Part shown: one piece after another, positions 26,818 to 40,314 of the stretch
Numbering within the stretch: the stretch's first letter is position 1
Layout: each line of letters opens with the position of its first letter
Assembly: GCA_965153455.1 (NCBI GenBank)
Contig: OZ234503.1
Location: 2,108,001-2,172,000 of the forward strand
Direction: 5' to 3'
Origin: Sphagnum compactum
Taxonomy: Eukaryota > Bryophyta > Sphagnopsida > Sphagnales
DNA length: 64,000 nucleotides
Notes under the pieces: generated by a model
The model's database searches: none
What the model was told of the DNA's origin: nothing
What the model saw: the letters and a program-made list of their open reading frames with translations, nothing else
Translations under genes and position numbers: made by a program

Positions 26818-27036
26818 TTGAAAGGAACCCAAAATCCTTCAAGGTATTATCAAAACTCTATAATAACTGATTGCAAGTTTCAACAGCAAGCCAAAATATA
26901 TGATACTACAAAAATCCTCATAAAAAAATAGACCTACTACCCCTAGGAGCCCAAAATCCCTCCCTCCCTTTAAGCTACTATACACTCTATAATGAATTTA
27001 AACACAATATCGTCACCTTGGAATGCAAGGCCGACA
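26818..27036 (+). mobile_element. Dispersed repeat, partial copy head-to-tail with the next
   Basis: Carries the second half of the family, from CCAAAATCCTTCAAGG to GGCCGACAAGA. It is followed directly by the start of a complete copy, so the pair is head-to-tail. Confidence 0.7.
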
Positions 27037-27423
27037 AGAAGGGGGTGTGTCGTCAATTACACTGTGGCCTTGCCATTTTTACATTAAAAAGTAGTAATCT
27101 TATTAAGGCAAAAAAAAAAGAGAATTATGATGAAAACTCAAATATATTTTACCATACCAAAAAATATATATATATAATCCTCAAAAAAGAAACCAAAATC
27201 TTTCAAAACATATGATGATGACTTTGTAACTAATTAATTAATCTCAAGTTTCAACATAAGCCAAAATTATCATCTTTCAAAAATCCTCAAATATAAAAAA
27301 ATAGACCTATTATTATTAATTACCACCTAGGGACCTTTAAAAAATCCCTTAAGCTACTTTAGTACTCTATAATGAATGTGAACACATATATATATCCTTC
27401 TTGCCTTGGTAGGCAAGGCCAAC
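27037..27423 (+). mobile_element. Dispersed repeat, near-complete copy
   Basis: Starts at AGGGGGTGTGTCGTCA and ends at GGTAGGCAAGGCCAACA, with all internal landmarks. It best defines the family length (about 380 bp) and shows the terminal hairpin CCTTGCCT/AGGCAAGG in the form TTGCCTTGGTAGGCAA. Confidence 0.75.
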
Positions 27424-27845
27424 AAACAAACAAATGAGTTTGGTACCCTTTGGATGAATGAAAAGAAGAGGATGATCCTGTATGGGTTAACACTTAAGCA
27501 TATGGGAGTTCGAGATTTCAGCACATTAACAGTTATCAAACAAATCAGTTTGGTGCCTTTTGGATGAATGGAAAGAAGAGGATGATTCTATATGGGCTAA
27601 CACTTAAGCATTATGGGATTTTGAGTTTTTCAGTACATTAACAGTTACCAAACAAATCAGTTTGGTACCTTTTGGATGAATGAAAAAAAGAGCGCGATCC
27701 TGTATATGGATGGGCTAACACTTAAGTATTATGGGAGTTTGAGTTTTTCAGCACATTAACAGTTATGAAAACTGTTCGGCTACGGTGAGGTACCAATTCC
27801 TTAAGCTACCGTCATCTATAATGAATCGAAACACGATATCGATCG
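27424..27845 (+). repeat. Three tandem ~118-bp units followed by a short family remnant
   Basis: Units start at about 27430, 27546 and 27657, each with GTTTGGTACC near the start, TTTGGATGAATG, GGATGAT, GGGCTAACACTTAAG and CAGCACATTAACAGTTA(C)C. Each unit is bounded by a short inverted pair (GTTTGGTA/TTACCAAAC), as in MITEs. The array ends near 27775, and 27790-27845 resembles the AAGCTAC ... ATAATGAAT core of the dispersed family. Confidence 0.75.
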
Positions 27846-27899
27846 AGAGAGTCTGCTCGAAGGCTCTATCTAACCCAAGCAGATTATCTCCAATAGTTC

Positions 27900-29400
27900 C
27901 GGAAAAGTGTTCCGGAACAAATTTTTTCTAAAGGATATTTTTTCTAAAAATTTTTTTTAATTTTTTTAATTTTATAAACGATAACAATTTGATGTGTCCG
28001 AGTCTTGTAAGTGGGTTTTGTCGTAGTAGTTGATGATGATGATTCCCGCATTTGCCCGACTTGTCCGATACGCGATGAAAACAACACTCTGCTGACTGGC
28101 GACCAGCAAACCATGACGAGGTCGTGGGTCGGCCCCCCAAGGGATTCTGCCAGCTGCCAAATTCGTTCGACACATGGGTGAAGCCAGTTGTACCAGGTAT
28201 CTTCTCGGGTGATTTCTCGTCTTTGGGGGAGGGCGGGGTTGGGTGGGGGGGGGGGGGGCTTCTTTCGGGTATCAAGAAATTGGGTCGGCACTTACTTAAC
28301 AATAAAATAAGAGTTTTAGGTCCTTTCTTTCTCAATTTCCGACGCTCGCTCTTCCAATCAATTGATGTCATAGTGCCAAAAAAAAAATTCTTTCGGAAAA
28401 TTTGGTAGGAAGTCGTCATCATCTCCATAATAAATGAATGAATGAATGAATGAATGAATGGAATTTGAGGAGGTCCTACACATCGTCGAGTCCGAAACTC
28501 CTCCGGCCGAGTGTCATTTCGCATGATGTGTACTACCCATGTGGCTTCATGTTCGCTCAAGACTCACTTTCCTTAAAACAAATTAAAATAGAATTTTTTT
28601 GGAGTGCTTTTTCAATATAAGGAAGAGGGGTGGGCCTTCCTTTCTTTGGTCATAACCAGAGGGGAAAAATAATAATAATAATAATAATAATAATAATTTA
28701 AGAAAACAGAATATTATCCCCACATAACAACCAACATTGGATGAGAACTGGGTTTCATTTGTGCTATGGAATGGGGCCCATTCCACCTCGGAATGTGGTG
28801 AGCCGGGTACGGCAAGCCACCCTTCTAATAGGTGGGTAATATGTTGTTCCGGGGGGGTTGGTTATTCCGGAGCGTAATTGAATTTTCCCACCATTGATTA
28901 TTCACATATCAAGCATGTTCTCCGCGGTGGATTCACATTACTACGAGTGGAACCCGGGGATACGGTTGCCTATCCCACCCCCTACCTAGGCAAAATCCTT
29001 AAAAAAAAAGTGCTGGAATCGGTGTCCAATAAACCTATGTGGTGTCGGGTAAAGTCCCAAAAGACTGGGGGGGTTTACTGAAATAAGGGACCCCAAGCAA
29101 GGCGAGAGAGCCAAGGGTGGTGGTGCTCCCCAGTTTCCGTAAAGCCCGCCCTAGTCCATAGGCTCTTTACCTGACTTAAAGATTGAATGAAGCAATACAT
29201 GACAGCAATACATACCATCAAGACTCACCAAAGACTCGGGGGTTTACTGAAATAAGGGACCCAAAGCAAGGCGAGAGAGCCAAGGGTGGTGGTGCTCCCC
29301 AGTTTCTGTAAAGCCCGCCCTAGTCCATGGGCTCTTTACCTGACTTAAAGATTGAATGAAGCAATACATGACAGCAATACACACCCAGAGTGAACCAGAG
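27900..29400. other. GC-richer island with homopolymer tracts, no gene recognised
   Basis: Composition differs from the flanking AT-rich DNA, with C/G runs near 28240 and 28850 and the 171-bp tandem duplication. A 210-codon minus-strand frame (28560-27928) contains Pro and Lys runs and no domain I know. It could be an organelle-derived or horizontally moved insert, or a decayed element. Confidence 0.4.
29061..29384. repeat. Near-identical tandem duplication, 153 bp x 2 (period 171)
   Basis: 29061-29213 and 29232-29384 differ at only a handful of positions, with a 19-bp spacer. The unit is GC-richer than the surroundings (AAGCAAGGCGAGAGAGCCAA; GTAAAGCCCGCCCTAGTCCA). High identity means a recent duplication. 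No reading frame is evident. Confidence 0.9.
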
Positions 29401-30264
29401 CATCAAACAAGTTCGCCATGCAGAAAGGATGGATGGATGGTTATCAAGTACCCCAATCGAGAATCATCAGTTATATACTATTATTTATACTCAGCTTGCT
29501 TATATGATTTTTTAATTTGTGTTTTTCTATCTTTATCCTAAATATATTTAGCATTTTACAATTGATATTGGATGATAATTCAGTCATTTAGACTATAAGT
29601 TATTAAATTTTTGAAAATTCAATATCAAGTGGGTAGGTTATGAACTGATTTTTTTTTTTTAAAAAAGTCACTAACTAGCCAACAATAGTTAATGCATACC
29701 ATGACTCAAAATGGATGAATAGATTGCTCAAAATGGATTATCTTTGTCCATCTAGGGCATACAAATGATAATAGGGCCAAAGTGAACCAACCATCATCAT
29801 TGGCCCGCCCCCTCTCCCAATTGGAATCCAATTATGACTTGAATTGTGGATGAACCCCAACTAAGTAGTAGATGTTAGGTTTCAGCTTGGTTACATATCT
29901 TCTTAAAAATAGGTCTTGTAGGTCACACATACATGTTGAATATATAGTTAGGACTAATGGGTTGTCTCTTGCTAACGATGTAATGGGAATTTGCCAAAAT
30001 GACATGATTGATAAAAATGATATTGAGATACATGTAAATGTTTTTGCCATCATTTGCCATCCCAAAAATCCAATGCAAGAAGTGTTAATTTAAGGCTTTG
30101 CCTACAAAATACACCAAATGTATTTTTCACATATACAATAATGACCTCCTTTTCAAAAAAAACCTTGAGGTGAACAAATGACAAAAGAAAACATGAAATA
30201 TATATATATATATATATCTCAAGTTAGGTATGCCCTAATTTCAACATGATGTTAAAAATGATGT
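29385..30264. other. Spacer downstream of the coiled-coil gene
   Basis: AT-rich, no supported gene. It should contain the 3' UTR and polyadenylation site of the minus-strand gene ending at 30265. Confidence 0.45.
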
Positions 30265-33200
30265 TCAATTCGTAATCATGCTTCCAATTCTCTTGGGAAA
30301 AACATGTGGTGAACAACATAGACCATGTTCATGGGTGACAATGGAACAAGAAGAAACATGAGAAGAAGTATGGTGAGTGATCAAATTGTTGGTGGCTTGG
30401 GTTGAGTCTCGCAATACTCGACTTGCTTCTATCAAGAAATCCTCTTGTGCTTGCAAACACAATGATGCCTATTGCACCTCAAGAGACCACATAATTAACC
30501 TTGCATTGTGCTATCATTGAATGTTATCATTTACCCAACAAAATGCAACACTTAGCATAGGACTCCATGATTACATTGAAGTTTTTTTTAAATTTTCCCC
30601 AAAAAATTCTCTTTTTGTTTCAAAGAAATGCATTGGAGTTTGTGATCATCAAACACAAATTTTGCCCAAGAAAATGTAATATTTAACATACAACTCCATA
30701 TTACATTGTAATTTTTTTTCCAAAAACTCTCTCTTTTTTACATATTTTTGCAACATTTTAGCACACACCACATGTTGGGATTTTAGTGCAATATTGATAA
30801 ATTAGGATTTATTTTTTTCATTTTGTGGGTATTACAAAGGAAAGGAAGGGGAGGGGAAGAGAGGAAGAATGACCTCAATATTTTCCACAACATAATTGCC
30901 AAATGCATGATTGTGAAGCCGTATTTTATTGGTGGGTATTGATGAATAACTCTTGGCCATTTGTTGGCGTGCCTTATTTTGTTGAAACAAATCATAACTG
31001 TGCAAAAATCAAAGTTACTCCACACTTGAGAGTTATGTGAAACATATGCAATTTGAGACATTATTTTTGAAGGTTCACCGTATGATAAAAGCATTATCCC
31101 ACATGTCTACCGAATGAACGAAGGTGATTCTAAAGGCAAAAAATAAATCTTACAAGTTTCTTTTTTTGTTTGTTTACTTTATGTAGTCGGTGGCCATAGT
31201 TCACATTACAAGAGTTTGTTTTGGAGCTATGTTACAAGTGTCTTTTTTCTTTTTCTTTTTTGCATGTTTTTTCAAGAATTACTTTTGGCTTTACATGGAA
31301 AGCTAAATGACCGTCAATATGCAAAGTATAAATTATACAACTTAATGAGAGTTGTTTATGTTTTCTTAAATCTTCATTAATTGACCAATCATTTGGTGAA
31401 GATATATTAATGATCTACTTGTAGTGACATCTTATCATTCATATGATTATGTATGGCAATACTCAAAATCATATATATATATATATATGATGAAAATGAA
31501 GCAATAGTCTCAACTTATATGATGTGTTGATTATAGCCATGTCGTTCTTATTGGTGGAATGTTGTTGTCTTTGAAACACCAATTTTAATCTTTCTCCATC
31601 ATGTTTTTTTTTCAATTCCATCAATTCCCTTTGTGTTGATTGCATCTAATACAAAAATTCCACAAGCCCCCCAAAAAAGGTTAAACCTAAAGAGACCCCT
31701 TGCTTGCTCAAATCCAAATTGCTACAAAATGCAATCAATCAAGTCATTGTATAGTACCACCCTATAGTATAGTAATGACCATATAGTAACACCAAGGTAA
31801 TCAATCACAAGTTTGGTGTCCATGAATACTAACTAGTGTGTGTTGTGATACTACATATTATGCACAACACACATACCATGCGTGCCACCTTCTCTTTTCT
31901 CGTTGGCCTTGCCTACCAAGAAGGCAAGGATATTGTGTTTAGATTCATCATAGAACATATAGTAGCTTAAGGCGCCTAGGTAATAAATAACTCTATTTTT
32001 ATATGAGGAATTTTGGTTTGTGTTGAAAGATGATATTTTGGCTTGTGTTGAAACTTGAGATTAGTTACAAGAGTTATACTATCTTGAAGGATTTTGGTTT
32101 GTTTCAAATGATTTTTTGAACACTATTATTTTTGCACAGGGAAATATTTGAATTTCCATAAAATCTTTGATTTGCCTTAAGATGATACTTTTTAATGTAA
32201 ATGGCAAGGTCATAGTGTGTGACACACCCCTTGTTATAATCACATTTGCGATGAATTTCCAATTCCATTATGGAGGTCTCAATGCGGAGAGGGTTGGTGG
32301 TGGGCCAAAGTGAACGAGCACTCACTAACACACCGTGCAGGATGGATGATATGTGAACAGGAAACACTTTTTCATATGGTCTACTTGTCCCATATCTAAC
32401 CATAGTGGTTAGGTATGTACTAACCATCCACATGTACCTACGTAGTAGCTAGTAAGTAAGTGCCTTATATACTTCGTGCACTTACATAATAACCACTTAC
32501 ATTCATGACCTATTTACTTATGATACTCACCCACTTCCATGGGTATCATCGGTCAAGGATATACATGGACCCTACCCTTACCGTACCTCAACCCTAGGTT
32601 GCAAAAAATAAGAACCTCGCCAACACGGGTGGTGACCTAAGTAGGATGAGGTTGACGTAGGAGGGTTTACATGATAGAGTTATTCAGTCACGATTCATCC
32701 ACAAGTGAGTCATAAGGGTTTTCCAATGGATGTGTGCATTGGTGGGTGTTGTTGGGTCACATTAGTTGGGAATGGTGTAAAATGGCGTGATTTCAATTGT
32801 AAAGTTTGATTGTATGTTTGATTGTATGTACCAATAAATGCATAGTTATCATCAACAAAATATTTTTAATTATTTTGAATTTGTTTTATTTTAAATTGGA
32901 ATAATAAACCAAAAAAAAATTTGTTTGAGTTCACAATGAAAAATCATGTTTGTCGTAGCTTGTTGGTTGTAGTTTAAAAAATGTTTGATGTAATTCAAAA
33001 TTAGTTGCATTAAACACATTGTTAATTTGCATCAAACATTTTTTAGTTGTATTGGACAAGTTATATAGCTCACACAAGTTTTCAAAGTTACGTTCAACAT
33101 TTTTTAGTTCCATTGGACAAATTACAACTCACATGATTTTTTGTAATGATTTTATCACAAACTGGTTACTTAAACACACTTCGAAAGGAAAAAGGAAACA

Positions 33201-36200
33201 TACATGGGCACGTTGAGTTTCAATCTCAATAGATTGTTGTGTTGTTGCTTGGTGCAAGGCTTCAGCCTCCATCTTCATTTGAGTTGCTTCACTTCTCATC
33301 TTCATTGCCCCTTCAACCTTTTGTTGTGCCTTTGTCAAAAACAAAATTGACAAAATGAAATTCATGCATTCATGATCCTTGTTTGGTGGATATGGCTATT
33401 TTGCATATGATGTAATCATATAAAAGAAAACTCTCAAAAACAATTCCATAACACCGTAATGACCTCATGGGTAGGCATTCTCCTTTGCAATATGTCTAAA
33501 TAATTTGTGAAATAATCCTTAAGGGTCAATATATTGTATATTGTATATTCCAATAATAACTTGACGTATTTTTTCCTTTGTAAATGTAAGGTATGTACGA
33601 GAATGGCAAGTCAGATGGGTAGTTGTGTTGTTTATGGAAACATAAAAATACTCTACATTTTGTGGTAGTGCAAATGGAGGGCACCTACTATGTGATAATG
33701 TTTCATCAAGAGTGAATGAGTGTTTCGAAAAACAAATTGGTTACAGAAAATACATCTATTTCATTTTTTAAAATGCTTATGTTACCTTTTTTTTAAAATT
33801 ACCATGATACCCAATGGGTACCCAACTATTACTTGCTGGGTATCATGGTAAAAAAAAATAACCAAAAAAAAAGGCATCATGTTTTACATTGTGCAATGGC
33901 TCGACCCTTGGGTGTTACCCTACACTTGATCCATGGACAATTAGCAAAAGTCTATATGGATTTATTTTCCACGATCCAATTTGCCCTTAAAATCATAGCA
34001 CAATTTTTTTAAAATAATAATTTAGAAAAAAGTTATAAAATCCGAGCCCAATTGGTTAAATTATGTTTTCCTTATTTTTTCAAACACCTTTCGATGATTA
34101 GTTCAAGATTTGGTTCCTATCCCAAGAAATGTTTTTTGGACATGATTTTCTTCACATTACCTGGATACCAAAAGCATGAATATTTTTAATATCATGTTCG
34201 AAAGCATTGCGTTGAAGCTCAAGTTCATGCTTGCCATCTTCTACCTCTTGGGCTATCTCGGCTGCTATCTCTTTGGCACGTTCAAGTTCACTTCGTTGTT
34301 TTGCCATGTCTTGAGCCTCTAAATACACACAAAACAAATCTCACAATATTGAGCAAGCATTACATGATCAAACTATAAGTGCAAAGAAATGTGTACGATT
34401 TCACATATGTGTATTTTTAATCAACCTAATGTATCATCATCTAATGATGTTTTTCCAAAATTTAAACCATAATTAAAAATAGAAATGTTGTAAATTTGGA
34501 GTTGGGCACATGCTTTATTTATCATGTTCTATGTGACATTTTCACATGATCAATACATTAGACCAATGCATGGAAAAAGAATGTAATTCAATGGAGACCT
34601 TGATGGTTTTGTTAGGGTTCTCATTTTGCAAATTTAGGTGAATTGCAATTGGAAACAACTTATGATGTTGCAAATTGCAACCAAGTAAATTCATCCTTGA
34701 CCATCCATCTAAATAATTTGAAAACATATCAAAAACTTCAAATAAATAAATGGGTGTTAAGGTGTGGAAAGATGGTATCAAATATGTGAAACTACACCAA
34801 ATTGGATGCGAGTTGCATGTTCTAGTAATTGTTTTTCAAAAGCTGAACTTGAAAGAATTGCTTGTTCTTTCATTTGTAATAATAAATCTCGTTGCTTTGC
34901 CATCTCATTCCTTTCCTATTGGAGTTAAGAAATAGTAAACACTTGATGTTTCAAATGTTGTGAAGTTAAATTTTAATCCACCAAGAAAATATATTATTAA
35001 TAATTCTTTTAACAAATTTGTACCTAAGTTTCAATCACATTTGACATTTTATTGTGTGATTTTAATAAAATTGAACCCAAGCAAATTGACATAAATGTTT
35101 TTTAAAAAATTATTATAGATTTGTTTTTTGGGATATAAAGATCATTAATATAGATTAATACGAAGAAAAGCCATTTTATAATTTATTTTTAATTTTACAT
35201 TATGACACTTCATTTTGATATTAATAAACATCATCCAAAAAGGATATTAAATCAAAATCAATTATGTTCTATACATATTTCATAGACCATCATTGAAAAT
35301 ATTATTTTGGATATTGTTGTAGTTCAATATAGATAACCATCAAATGGAAAACATATTTACATCCATGCATTTAGTGAAGAAAGTTTCTTTATCAAGGAAA
35401 CTCATTTCCCTCATTTCTTCCACGTGTTGTCGTGCAATAGCAAGGTCACCCAAAGATTGTATACGTTCCGCTTGTAATGAATCCTATCATAACATGAATA
35501 TTATAAATTTGTCATTTAAAAAACTAAAATAATATATATATTCCATTTACATGTATTGTGAAGCTTCATTTCAAATGACCCATGCAATTATCGTATCACA
35601 CAACACATGTTTAATGGTTCATTTTAAAATCCAATTTAACATATGTTGATTTAAAAATCATTTGAATTAAAAATTACTTCATTATGTAAATACATGGCCC
35701 ATGAACTTTTAACCTTTAATCCTACTTTTCATTATCAAAGACACAAAATTTGAACACCTGTAATGATTGAAGATGGACATGACCCTCGTGGAGGTGTTTT
35801 CTTTCTTCGTTTTGCATTGCTTTCATCTCCTTGACATTTGTTTCTAACAAGTCCACTAATCTTTCGAGCTAAATGCCCCCAAGACAACATACAATAACAA
35901 ACGAGCATAATTACTCGATTTTTTCATTACATATTCAGAAGGGATTTCCATCAAGATATGTGCCAACAAATCATAATAAAACATCAAATTTTATTATCAT
36001 TTTTTTGGATTTCTAACAACATGTTTTAGCCTTTAGGTAAATCATTTAAAACTTGATCCGAATTTGGTAGGTTTCAATTGTAAGCTGTCAAAATTAATTG
36101 TGCAAAAACATAATTTGTCCATTTCAAGCTTATCATTTAGAAATATTCAATGTGCATTGCATGGATATAAGATTATACATAATTTTCTAGGTACAATACA

Positions 36201-39200
36201 TGAAGATTTGCAATTGGATAGAAATGATCTAAGTGGGCACTTTTGGAATCCATATAAATATTGGATGTAAGTGTTCCAACAACACAACCTATCCAATTAA
36301 CCTCATCAAGATTTAATACCATGATAACAAACCTTGACATGTTTTTCTTATCATGGACTTTAAAGTCCATGGTGACCCAATCACTAGTTTGTCATCTATA
36401 TGTTGAAAAATGTTGTTTGTGAGATTGTGTCAAAATTCATTCAACAAATGGTATTTTAAAAAATCATAATGTGACATTCTTGCAATATAAAACATTGGTG
36501 TCAACTTCAATTTTGAAAAAGTCTTTTATATTTATGGTTATACGTGTTTAGCTCCCTAATATTGAAACATATTTCCAATAGATAAATGGAAGTTTAGGTT
36601 TTTGTTTTGTTTTGGTTTGTTTTCCACATGTCTTGGTCAATTCCAATAGGTTGCATTGATAGTTTTAATGATGTCAACAAAATGCAAAATTTTGACCAAT
36701 TTAAAGCACATATGATCACATCCCATGATCCCACTAGCATTCATCTTAATTATATACAAATCCGTGTTCCATAAATGCATGAGGATTACTTGTTTTTTTA
36801 TAGAAGCAAATTTGATATCCCAACTTTGGATTGTGGCTTGTTGCTCAACAATGGAATTATTCAACATATCCACCCACATGACCTTTTCTTTATTGAAAAG
36901 TTCTCTTTCAACCACCATGGTGTCTTGCACCACTTTCATTTTGGCTAACCAATCATCCACTTTGGCAACCAATTGTGTTGTTGTCTCCTTAGTGAGTTTT
37001 TGGTCCCCCAACATTTGTTGCTGCAAATATGTGACAATTTCAAGGTCAAATATATTACACAATGAATTTCCACATTATAATATTTGTTTGGAATTTCACT
37101 TATCATGTGAAACAATGATAATGTGGGCAACATTTGGTTCATGATTTAGTAAGATCAAGACGAGCATCTTGATCAATTGAAGGAACGTTAGTTTCAATCA
37201 TTGTTCAAATTCATATCACTTACTACATAATTACAATGTGTATTGATTGATTCTCACCTCAATACTAAATTGGTTGTCTCTCTTTCCATTTTGACATGCG
37301 TACATATCTTTCACCATTTCCATCTACCACCATATCAATAATCATTACAATCTAGAAAATATCATTGCTAAACAAGTTTTTATTCAAAATATGTAATTTT
37401 GAATAAAACCTCTAGCTATTATTGATTTATGGATTTAATAATCAATTTGAACGCATTATAACTTTCAATGTTTCAAACAACAATAGCATTATTATACATC
37501 CAAACGAGTTAACTTTTCTATCACCATTAAAATGTTGAACCTTTCAATTATACACCTATGTATTTACATGCATACGTATGTATTTTTATAGCAATTTGAT
37601 TTATACAACAATTTAATTACACAAATGCAAATTACCTAACACAAACCAAGATATTACCTCTTTGTTGTGGTTTCTTTTAAAGACTTCGAACTTTTCTTCA
37701 AACAAACTGGAACTTTTTTTGAGCAAATGCACATCTGATGCAAGTTGAATAGCCAAGTGTTGTGCGGTTGATCTCTGAAAAAATTGAAAAAATTGGATTG
37801 TTTTGGAAAGTTTCATCCATTTGTATGAATGTTTGAAAACAAAATAATTTTCCCTCTTGAATTGTAAGATTTCAAAACTACTCACAAAGGAAATAAAGAT
37901 AATTTGAAAAATGTTTGAGGAAATTAGCAAGTAAATTAATTTTTCTTCAATTTTCTCTAAATTTTCAATTAGAGAAAATTTGAAGTATTTTCTCTAAATA
38001 CTTTTTGCTATTTAGAGAAAATCCCTAACTCACCAACTAGTTCACCAAATAGGTTGACTTCCATTCACAAAATATGTATATTTATAAGTACGTAGATCAC
38101 ATATAAAACCCATGTAATAAACTTTCAACTTAACATTGCAATGGGTTTAGATGCGATACTTGTTCCATCAAGGATGGGTCATCATTGCTTAATTTGTGCA
38201 TCTCATTAGAAAGATCATTTTGCTCATGCTTTTGTATCTCATTGGCAAGGAATTGGGGTTGGCATTCTTCCACAAAGGTTCCATTTTTTGATGGATTGGT
38301 TTTGCTTCCTATGTGTTTTGTTGAATCTCCCATGTCTTTTATTTTGTCTCCAATTCCATCAAGTTCATGCTTCACCTAATGTGAATGGACATTCATCTTT
38401 AGTCATTGATACAATTCACAAGTTTTCATGATAAGAAACTACAATACATGTGATCATAGAGCAACATCAAAAGACAACAACTTCCAATCATGGCTATATA
38501 GCTAAACATTGCATTGTTTGCAACATGTTTCCAAGTGTTTAGTGTTTTTTTTCCTCCTTCAACATAACATCAACTTTCATATTTTTATTGATGATTAATA
38601 ACCAATGTTCTTCATAATGCAAATTTTATAGAAATCATACTTGCAAGTTTTGTCTTGGATTCACCTTCATTTCCTTTGCAAGATCGTCCTTTTTTTCCAC
38701 TATCGTATTGTCAATTTTAGGTTTAAATATGATGTCCTCTGCAACATACACCTACACATGAAAATTTTGTCAATACCAACTAAACTAGAGTTTAATAATG
38801 ATCTCGAAAATATTTATAATTAATATGATAATTTTTTACAAGTTTGAAAACTTGAGTTCATAATATGGATTGTAGTTTGAACCCCTATTTGTTAACAACC
38901 ATCTTAAATGAGATATCTCTTTTCAACCCTACCAATTTGGGTTGTTTGCCTCCTTTCCAAAGATGGGGGCTTTCTCTCCATAGTAGTTTGAAAGTTATGG
39001 GTTTAGGGTTTAAGGTTCATGTTTAACTTTTCAATTCCCAATATTTTGACATCGACTATAATGCACAATTTATTATTTTGGTAATCACTAATAGAATCCA
39101 TGCACTGACTCAAACTTGACCATTTAGTCATTTGCAATATCTTGGTCATGTTGACAAGAACCCCGATCAACCAATCCTTAAGCACTCATATGTGACTACT

Positions 39201-40275
39201 ACAAAATTGTGAACACACTATTTCAAATATTTGAATTTAGTAGAAAATTCATATAATTGATTATATATGCTTATTATTTATTTATTTATTTATTACCTTT
39301 GTTGAAATTTTAAAAAAATTGTAACACTTGTCAAGTTTAAAATACGTATTAACCAATTTGGATTAATTATTATTTCCAAGTTCTTGAAACACGTTTGGTC
39401 AAGTGGGATAGTGTGAAAATTTACCAATCAAGGCCTTCACGGTTGGCACTTTTGGTCGTTTTGGGTCGTTCATATGTGTCGTAGGTGTGAAAGGATTTTT
39501 ATAAGTTGGGCCGATCGTGCTGCTAAAACTCTTCTCTTTCATGTTTTCATGGATGCCTTCTTTGTCTTTCAAAGGCAAAAATTCACATAAATGATTGAGA
39601 CTATTATTATTATTATTATTATTATTACTATTTGATGTCATGTTTTCATCCGTTGTTCCTCCATTGGCTTTTGGCACTAAAGAGGATTCACCCATGTTTA
39701 AATTTAAATTCGACCTCCGACCGGCAATGGGAGATCGACGCATTCCGGTGTGGGAAGAAAGGATCGATGGTTGATAATTCCCAAAATCACATGACTTTCC
39801 AAAGTCGATTATGCCTTTGGAATTTGATCTTCCGGGGCATAATAACATAGTGGAGTTAACCCCAAGTTCACTAGTCTTCCCTTTTGTGTCTTCAAGTTCT
39901 AAAGACTTGTTCCCATCATGTAGCATTGATAAAATATCGGATGAGGTTCCCCATTCATCATCCTACAAATACAAAGAAGAAGAAGATGGGTTTAGTAATG
40001 AGACCTAAAATATTTTAGAAAAAAAAAATACACCAAAATTGTCAAATGTTATGGGTGAAGCTAATGAGAATGTCACACCCATTTTAAAGTTAAATACATT
40101 ATAATTATATATATATATAGTTGCTACATCTATGCGAATTATGAGGATATTAATAGTTAATTTTGATTTTTTGTGGGTGTAAAATCAATAAAATAAAATT
40201 TTTTCTTACATTTAATGGGCATTGAAGGTTCATGAATATTAAAAAACATGGGCCTAATAACCACCCAATTTTTTA

Positions 40276-40314
<39 letters not shown>

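Noticed and set aside
27046-27423. Solo LTR with TG...CA ends
   Set aside because: Several copies share sequence beyond the TG (AAGGGGG), no 4-6 bp target duplication was found, and no primer-binding site follows.
27928-28560. 210-codon minus-strand open frame
   Set aside because: Length comes from Pro, Ser-Phe-Ile and Lys runs caused by simple repeats; no domain recognised and no conserved block.
32931-33113. 60-codon minus-strand frame as a further exon of the coiled-coil gene
   Set aside because: It consists of short A/T-rich repeats (TTTTTTAGTTGTATTGGACA-like) and is not needed; the gene joins in phase from 33204 to 31645.
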